The notes under the pieces were generated by a model. It saw only the letters and a list, made by a program, of their open reading frames with translations, was not told where the DNA came from and made no database searches. A program made the position numbers and the translations under genes. DNA of 64,000 nucleotides from Candidatus Undinarchaeales archaeon (GTDB taxonomy: Archaea > SpSt-1190 > JASMDC01): NCBI GenBank assembly GCA_030753015.1, contig JASMDC010000014.1:16440-80439 (forward strand), in the 5' to 3' direction. Shown here in pieces: positions 59,987 through 64,000 of the stretch; position 1 is the stretch's first letter; every line of letters begins with the position of its first letter.

Positions 59987-61642
59987 ATGTCCAACGCTAT
60001 CCTCATCCATCCGCCCGCCACGTTCGATTTTCGGACGCGCCCGTTCTTTTCGGGTCCTGCCGGCCGTACACAACCCTACACCCACCAGTTCACTATGCTA
60101 CCTGTCGGACTGGTGTCCCTGGCCAACCTCCTCCACAGCGAGGGTATCGACGCCCGTGTAGTGAACCTCGGATCCCTTATGATCGAGGACCCGGGCCTGG
60201 ATGCCGAGCGCTACATACATGACCTCGAAGCTGACGTGTACGGGATTTCCCTCCACTGGATAGTACACGCCCACGGTGCCCTTGAGACGGCACGGCTCCT
60301 CAAGAAGCACCACCCTGACGCACGGATCGTTATGGGAGGCATCAGCGCTTCCGAGTTCTGGGAGAACGTACTCGACGAGCACCCCTATGTCGATGCGGTC
60401 GTTGTAGGGCCGGCCGAGGCCGCCATGGTACAGCTGGCCCGCGGACGACCGCTCGCGAAGGTCCCCGGCATCGCCCATCGAAAGGACGGTAGGCTGGTAA
60501 GGAACGAATCCGCCAAACCTCCAAAGGACATCGACGACCTTGATTACGCGACATTGGACCTTGTAGAGGGACGTGGATTCCTTGACTTCGATCCTGAAAT
60601 AGGTCTCAAGTACTGGTGCATCCCGACCATGCGCGGCTGCGTCTACCGGTGCTCGACCTGTGGTGGCTCATACGAGCCGTTCTGCCGGCAGTTCTCCGTA
60701 CAGCGACCCCTCCTCCGGAGCCCGGAGCGCATCGTCGACGACCTCAGTCGTCTGGCTGATACTGATATCAACGGTGTGTTCCTGTTCCATGACGTTCGCA
60801 TGGGAGGGAAGAAGTACTGGAAGCGCCTCGCGGAGCTCATTCGAAAGGAGCGGCCCGAGTTAGACCGCATCACCATGGAAATATTCTCTCCGGCATCACG
60901 CGAGTTCCTCCTCACCTGGTCAAAGCTACAAAGGGTTGGATTCACCATCTCTCCCGAGACGGCTGACGAGGACGTTCGTCGTGCCCAAGGACGACGTTAT
61001 AGTAACTCTGCGCTCGAGGCCACCCTGCGCACATGCGAGAGCCTCCATATCTACACGGGCGTGTACTACACCGTCGGATTGGGGCGCCAGACACGCACTA
61101 CTCTTGCATCCACTTGGTCCTCGTGGGAACGGCTGATAGGCCTCAACCGTGGGGACCGTATGTACGTAAAGCCGGACTTCGGGGTCCAGCTCATCGTCGA
61201 TCCAGGCTCGCCCGCTTTCCTCGATCCGTCCACGTATGGTTACACTCTGACGGCCCACACACTGGAGGACCACAGGACACTGCTCCTCGATCCCAGCTGG
61301 AAGTCGTGGTTCGGTTACCGCACCGACCATTTTGATTCGGAGGACCTTGCCGAGCTCGCTCTCGCCTCAGAACGCAGAATGACCATCGCCTATCGCAACG
61401 CCGGCGTGTTCAGTGAATGGGACGCGGAGGAACGTCTCCAGCGAACAGAGGACGAGTCCCTCCTCCTTGTCGAGCTCGACCGTATTGCAGAAAGACCGGA
61501 AGGGGATCAGGACCATTTGCTCCACGCTCTCGTCGATGAGGTCGGTGGACATGACCTTTCCGGCGTCACGGACGCATGGCGTCGCAGGATGCGCATGGGA
61601 CGGTTCGGCCGTCGTCTTGCCCGCGCGATGGGATTTAAATAG
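59987..61642 (+). CDS. B12-binding-type radical SAM protein
   Basis: 551 residues. Residues 1-150 form a cobalamin-binding-like Rossmann domain (LPVGLVSLANLLHSEGIDAR, ADVYGISLHWIVHA, VMGGISASEFWENVL) but the DxHxxG cobalamin ligand is not evident. The radical SAM core has MRGCVYRCSTCGGS with C-x3-C-x2-C near residue 220, then FLFHDVRMGGKKYW and FTISPETADEDVRRAQG. The C-terminal 150 residues are helical. Such enzymes methylate or rearrange unactivated carbons or process lipids. Cytoplasmic. Confidence 0.8.
   Translation: MSNAILIHPPATFDFRTRPFFSGPAGRTQPYTHQFTMLPVGLVSLANLLHSEGIDARVVNLGSLMIEDPGLDAERYIHDLEADVYGISLHWIVHAHGALETARLLKKHHPDARIVMGGISASEFWENVLDEHPYVDAVVVGPAEAAMVQLARGRPLAKVPGIAHRKDGRLVRNESAKPPKDIDDLDYATLDLVEGRGFLDFDPEIGLKYWCIPTMRGCVYRCSTCGGSYEPFCRQFSVQRPLLRSPERIVDDLSRLADTDINGVFLFHDVRMGGKKYWKRLAELIRKERPELDRITMEIFSPASREFLLTWSKLQRVGFTISPETADEDVRRAQGRRYSNSALEATLRTCESLHIYTGVYYTVGLGRQTRTTLASTWSSWERLIGLNRGDRMYVKPDFGVQLIVDPGSPAFLDPSTYGYTLTAHTLEDHRTLLLDPSWKSWFGYRTDHFDSEDLAELALASERRMTIAYRNAGVFSEWDAEERLQRTEDESLLLVELDRIAERPEGDQDHLLHALVDEVGGHDLSGVTDAWRRRMRMGRFGRRLARAMGFK
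61633..61640 (+). promoter_or_regulatory. TATA box inside the end of the preceding gene
   Basis: Palindromic ATTTAAAT centred 29 nt before ATG 61666; it overlaps the last codons of the radical SAM gene, so the TPR gene has its own promoter despite the 23 bp gap. Confidence 0.55.
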
Positions 61643-61665
61643 TTTCATCAGGTGGCCGAATCCAA

Positions 61666-63006
61666 ATGAGTCCAGAGCCCTCTCCTGGGACCGAAGCCTT
61701 GCGGCGGGCCGAGGGTCTCCTGGACAAGCGCGACCTCGAAGGAGCGCTCGAGGTGGTCAACCAGGCCCTCCGTTCCGATGAGCAACTCGGGGAGGCATGG
61801 GTGCTAGCGGGGCTTATCAACCGTCGTCTAGGACAGTTCAATGAAGCGCTCAGATGCCTCACTGCGGCAAAGAACATCCTCCCCGGTGATGGCGAGGTCC
61901 TGCTCAACATCGGACTCACACTCGAAAGGAACGGGGACCTAACCGCTGCTACAGCCGCGTTTGAGGACGCGGTACGTGCCCTCGAGTCATTATGCGATCT
62001 AAAGCCCAAGGACGAGTTCCTGCTCAACGACCGGGGCGTGGCCCTCAGGAGGCTAGACTCAGTAAGGAAGCGTGCAGGCCTCGTGACAGCGACCGACTCA
62101 GACGTGCTATCCCGGGCAAAAGAGTGCTTCCAGAAAGCCTGCGATCTGAACAGGGGTTACGCGGAGGCATGGAACAACCTCGGTCTGGTCACGCTCGAGC
62201 TCAGGCGCTCCTATGCCGAACCATGGACCGAGTCTTCGGTCAGCGAGGCCGTTGCCCATTTCAAGAAGGCGATCTCCTGCGATTCGTCCCTCAAGGAACC
62301 GTGGAACAACCTCGGCGAGGTGTACGAGAAGCTCGGTGAGCTCGGGGAGGCCGAACATTACCTCCGCTGGGCCGTGTGGATGGATCCCAAGGACGAGTGC
62401 GCATGGAACAACCTCGGCCTGCTCTATAAACGTATGGAGATGCGGGAGAAAGCTCGAGGATGCTTTATCGCCGCCACGAACCTAAATCAAGAGTACGCTG
62501 AGGCCCTTGACAATCTAGGTTCGTTGTTCTTCGAGGACGGACACCTCCAGCAAGCACGGGAGATGCTCACGCGGGCCATCAAAGCGGATAGGACCCTCGC
62601 TGAGGCATGGACGAGTCTTGGTGCGGTCTATGGCAAGCTTGGCGACCTCGACCAGGCCACCGCCTGCCTTCAGAACGCCCTGAAGCTCACCAATGACCGG
62701 GATCCGTCCGCCTGGAACGACCTCGGCATCACGTTATTGCGGCAGAACAAGCATAATGAAGCGCTCTCATGCTTCTCAAAGGCATTGGCCCTCGATGAGA
62801 GCGATGCCGAGCTATGGAACAACATCGGAGAGGTGTACATGGTCGTTGGCCTGTTCGACAAGGCTGCTGACCATTTCGATAAAGCATGCCTTCTGAAAGG
62901 AAAGAACCCGATCTACTGGCGTAACGCTGCCAAGGCCGCCGAGGCACAGGGACGGACCGACCAGGCAAGGATGCACCTCGACCACGCTCGGTCTCTTGAA
63001 GGGTAG
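61666..63006 (+). CDS. TPR-repeat protein
   Basis: 446 residues made almost wholly of about eleven tetratricopeptide repeats, with the hallmark W-x-x-L-G in many helix A segments (EAWVLAGLINRRLG, EAWNNLGLVTLE, EPWNNLGEVYEKLG, CAWNNLGLLYKR, EAWTSLGAVYGKLG, SAWNDLGITLLR, ELWNNIGEVYMVVG). One repeat around residues 120-150 is irregular and longer. No signal peptide or membrane helix, so a cytoplasmic scaffold for protein contacts. Partner unknown. Confidence 0.85.
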   Translation: MSPEPSPGTEALRRAEGLLDKRDLEGALEVVNQALRSDEQLGEAWVLAGLINRRLGQFNEALRCLTAAKNILPGDGEVLLNIGLTLERNGDLTAATAAFEDAVRALESLCDLKPKDEFLLNDRGVALRRLDSVRKRAGLVTATDSDVLSRAKECFQKACDLNRGYAEAWNNLGLVTLELRRSYAEPWTESSVSEAVAHFKKAISCDSSLKEPWNNLGEVYEKLGELGEAEHYLRWAVWMDPKDECAWNNLGLLYKRMEMREKARGCFIAATNLNQEYAEALDNLGSLFFEDGHLQQAREMLTRAIKADRTLAEAWTSLGAVYGKLGDLDQATACLQNALKLTNDRDPSAWNDLGITLLRQNKHNEALSCFSKALALDESDAELWNNIGEVYMVVGLFDKAADHFDKACLLKGKNPIYWRNAAKAAEAQGRTDQARMHLDHARSLEG

Positions 63007-63046
63007 TCGAAGCCAGCTAGCGCCCGGGCTCACCGTTCTTGTAGAG

Positions 63047-63153
63047 TGCGGGGGAAGGGACATCCGGAGGCCTATCAACCTCATTCGAACCCTTGAAGGC
63101 GCTGAGCCAACAGATCTTGAGTCTGCCGCGTTTGGCCGCTCCGCCACCCCCGC
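63047..63153 (-). tRNA. tRNA-Leu (CAA) with a 23-nt T-loop intron
   Basis: Acceptor GCGGGGG pairs CCCCCGC, D arm GCG/CGC, anticodon stem GCAGA/TCTGT around CTCAAGA (anticodon CAA), a long variable arm as in class II tRNAs, and T stem AAGGG/CCCTT. The T loop is interrupted after TTCGAA; removing 63061-63083 restores TTCGAAT. Mature length 84 nt; no encoded CCA. No TATA box is visible upstream, so it may be cotranscribed with the Pro/Gly-rich protein gene. Confidence 0.9.
63061..63083 (-). other. tRNA intron at position 59/60 with bulge-helix-bulge motif
   Basis: The precursor folds as a textbook BHB: outer helix AAGGG/CCCTT, 4-bp central helix TTCG/CGGA, inner helix GAGG/CCTC, and 3-nt bulges AAT and TGT on opposite strands. 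Cleavage after the second base of each bulge removes exactly 23 nt and restores a normal T loop. Confidence 0.85.
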
Positions 63154-63168
63154 AGGGGAGTATCAGGA

Positions 63169-63190
63169 GGGCTAGCCCGAAGGCTAGCCC
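63169..63190 (-). terminator. 9-bp hairpin with cUUCGg loop between protein gene and tRNA-Leu
   Basis: On the minus strand GGGCTAGCC-TTCG-GGCTAGCCC, a perfect 9-bp stem capped by an extra-stable UUCG tetraloop, covering the stop codon of the Pro/Gly-rich protein gene and ending 15 nt before the tRNA. Could be a terminator, a stability element or a processing guide. Confidence 0.5.
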
Positions 63191-64000
63191 ATCTTACTGA
63201 GTTCTTCTTGGAGCTTCTTGATCGAACCCTCGAGTTCGCTCATAGCCTCGCTCTTCTTCCGCTCAGATGGCTTCGGGACACGTGCTCCGCTCCTCTTTTC
63301 CTCAAGGCTCTCAGGCCTCATGAAGTTCTTCTGGACCTCCTTGATGACCTTCTGGAGTCCCTCGACATTGCCATACCAGATGGCGATCGCCTGGTTCTCC
63401 AACTGGTTGAGTGTCTTGAGGGTCATAAGGACATCGTCCAGGTTCTGCACATGGTCCATGAGCGAGTAGATGCTCTTAGAAACCTCACCATATCGGTCGA
63501 CGCGGATGAACAGCGGGACCGAGCTAGGCAACGGTACACTCTCTGCGGGGCCAGCTGCTGAGGGCCTTGCCGCAGGGGGCGGCGCTCTCGGTGCAGCGGC
63601 TGCAGGAGGTGGTGCTGCAGGTGGAAGTGCCGCGGGCGGAGGTGCTGCCGGCATCCCGCCAGGAGGTGGAGGCATCCCACCAGGAGGTGGAGGCATCCCA
63701 CCAGGAGGTGGAGGCATCCCACCAGGAGGTGGAGGCATCCCACCAGGAGGCGGAGGCATACCGGGAGGTGGCATACCGCCAGGGGGAGGGCCACCGGGTG
63801 GAGGGGGCATACCCGGGACTCCGCCGGGGGGCATCATGCCGGGTTTAGGAGGCATACCACCGGGAGGTGGACCACCGGGAGGCATTCCAGGGGGAGGGCC
63901 GCCGGGAGGCATTCCGGGAGGAGCCATGCCGGGTTTGGGCGGCATTCCGGGAGGGCCCATGCCGGGTTTGGGCGGCATTCCGGGAGGGCCCATGCCGGGT
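63184..64000 (-). CDS. Pro/Gly/Met-rich repeat protein with conserved-looking C-terminal domain (5' end outside window)
   Basis: At least 271 residues, open to the window edge. The visible N-terminal part (about 115 residues) is tandem GMPPKPG, GMPPGGPPP and GGMPPPP units; an Ala/Pro stretch follows. The last 115 residues form a folded-looking domain (VPLFIRVDRYGEVSKSIYSL, NLDDVLMTLKTLNQLENQAI) then a basic segment and a coiled-coil-prone end (SELEGSIKKLQEELSKMG). The repeats should be disordered and sticky, as in phase-separating or envelope-linking proteins. Function unknown. tRNA-Leu lies 31 bp downstream of the stop. Confidence 0.6.
   Translation of the reverse strand, partial: PGMGPPGMPPKPGMGPPGMPPKPGMAPPGMPPGGPPPGMPPGGPPPGGMPPKPGMMPPGGVPGMPPPPGGPPPGGMPPPGMPPPPGGMPPPPGGMPPPPGGMPPPPGGMPPPPGGMPAAPPPAALPPAAPPPAAAAPRAPPPAARPSAAGPAESVPLPSSVPLFIRVDRYGEVSKSIYSLMDHVQNLDDVLMTLKTLNQLENQAIAIWYGNVEGLQKVIKEVQKNFMRPESLEEKRSGARVPKPSERKKSEAMSELEGSIKKLQEELSKMG
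63661..63765. repeat. 21-bp coding tandem repeat, five units
   Basis: Five consecutive 21-bp units (consensus AGGAGGTGGAGGCATCCCAC plus C), the first four nearly identical and the last diverged, encoding GGMPPPP on the minus strand. Confidence 0.9.
63928..64000. repeat. 33-bp coding tandem repeat running past the window end
   Basis: Two identical 33-bp units at 63928-63960 and 63961-63993 and the beginning of a third, encoding MGPPGMPPKPG on the minus strand. The copy number outside the window is unknown. Confidence 0.9.

Noticed and set aside
63047-63153. tRNA pseudogene broken in the T loop
   Set aside because: The inserted 23 nt form an exact bulge-helix-bulge and their removal restores a normal T arm, so an intron is the better reading.
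63661-63765. CRISPR array from regularly repeated sequence
   Set aside because: Repeats are 21 bp, head to tail without spacers, and encode an in-frame peptide repeat.
1-64000. Mobile elements or prophage
   Set aside because: No transposase, integrase, terminal inverted repeats or phage structural genes were seen; gene content looks like stable chromosome.

Overview
The window is archaeal chromosome, about 57% G+C by eye, densely coded on both strands, with no insertion sequence, CRISPR array or rRNA. Archaeal marks are an initiator tRNA with an A1-U72 pair, a tRNA-Leu with a bulge-helix-bulge intron, class III prepilin-type signal peptides, an archaeosortase, RNase HII, RtcB, a CetZ/tubulin-like GTPase, and TATA boxes lying about 27 nt before many start codons (leaderless mRNAs). 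The lineage cannot be fixed from this window. Cys-repeat exported proteins and class III signal peptides fit Altiarchaeota- or DPANN-like groups, but this is a guess.

Layout. 1-5.3 kb: divergent GH130 and GH2 beta-mannoside genes, two winged-helix-type proteins and a duplicated membrane protein. 5.3-11.2 kb: Cys-repeat membrane protein, AlaX-type editing protein, eukaryote-type (GT3) glycogen synthase and a membrane aminopropyltransferase-like protein. 11.3-16.4 kb: cell-surface block with three overlapping pilin-like genes, a membrane-spanning winged-helix regulator, a zinc-finger membrane protein and an archaeosortase. 16.5-29.1 kb: RtcB, HAD phosphatase, PAS/GAF sensor, two large unrecognised proteins flanking tRNA-iMet, PfkB kinase, RNase HII, zinc-finger miniprotein with a GCS2-type ligase, and a beta-CASP nuclease.

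29.1-39.1 kb is the most striking part. A tubulin-superfamily GTPase heads a tight five-gene operon whose other four products are all exported and membrane-anchored (one with a lipobox). Divergent from it is a 620-residue protein with a zinc ribbon and four tandem ubiquitin-like beta-grasp domains. I recognise no described system with this composition.

39.1-64 kb: DUF1611 protein, GT2 plus radical-SAM/SPASM pair, glycerol kinase, second Cys-repeat exported protein, flavodoxin, cupin, asparaginase, two GT39-like membrane glycosyltransferases (one fused to an exported beta domain), NHL propeller, M24 peptidase, CPA2 antiporter, B12-type radical SAM, TPR protein, tRNA-Leu(CAA) with a T-loop intron, and a Pro/Gly/Met-repeat protein running off the end.

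Regulation. Start codons were chosen mainly by TATA spacing. In three divergent pairs (13.75, 24.37 and 50.94 kb) one near-palindromic TATA element lies midway between two start codons 50-60 bp apart and could drive both genes.
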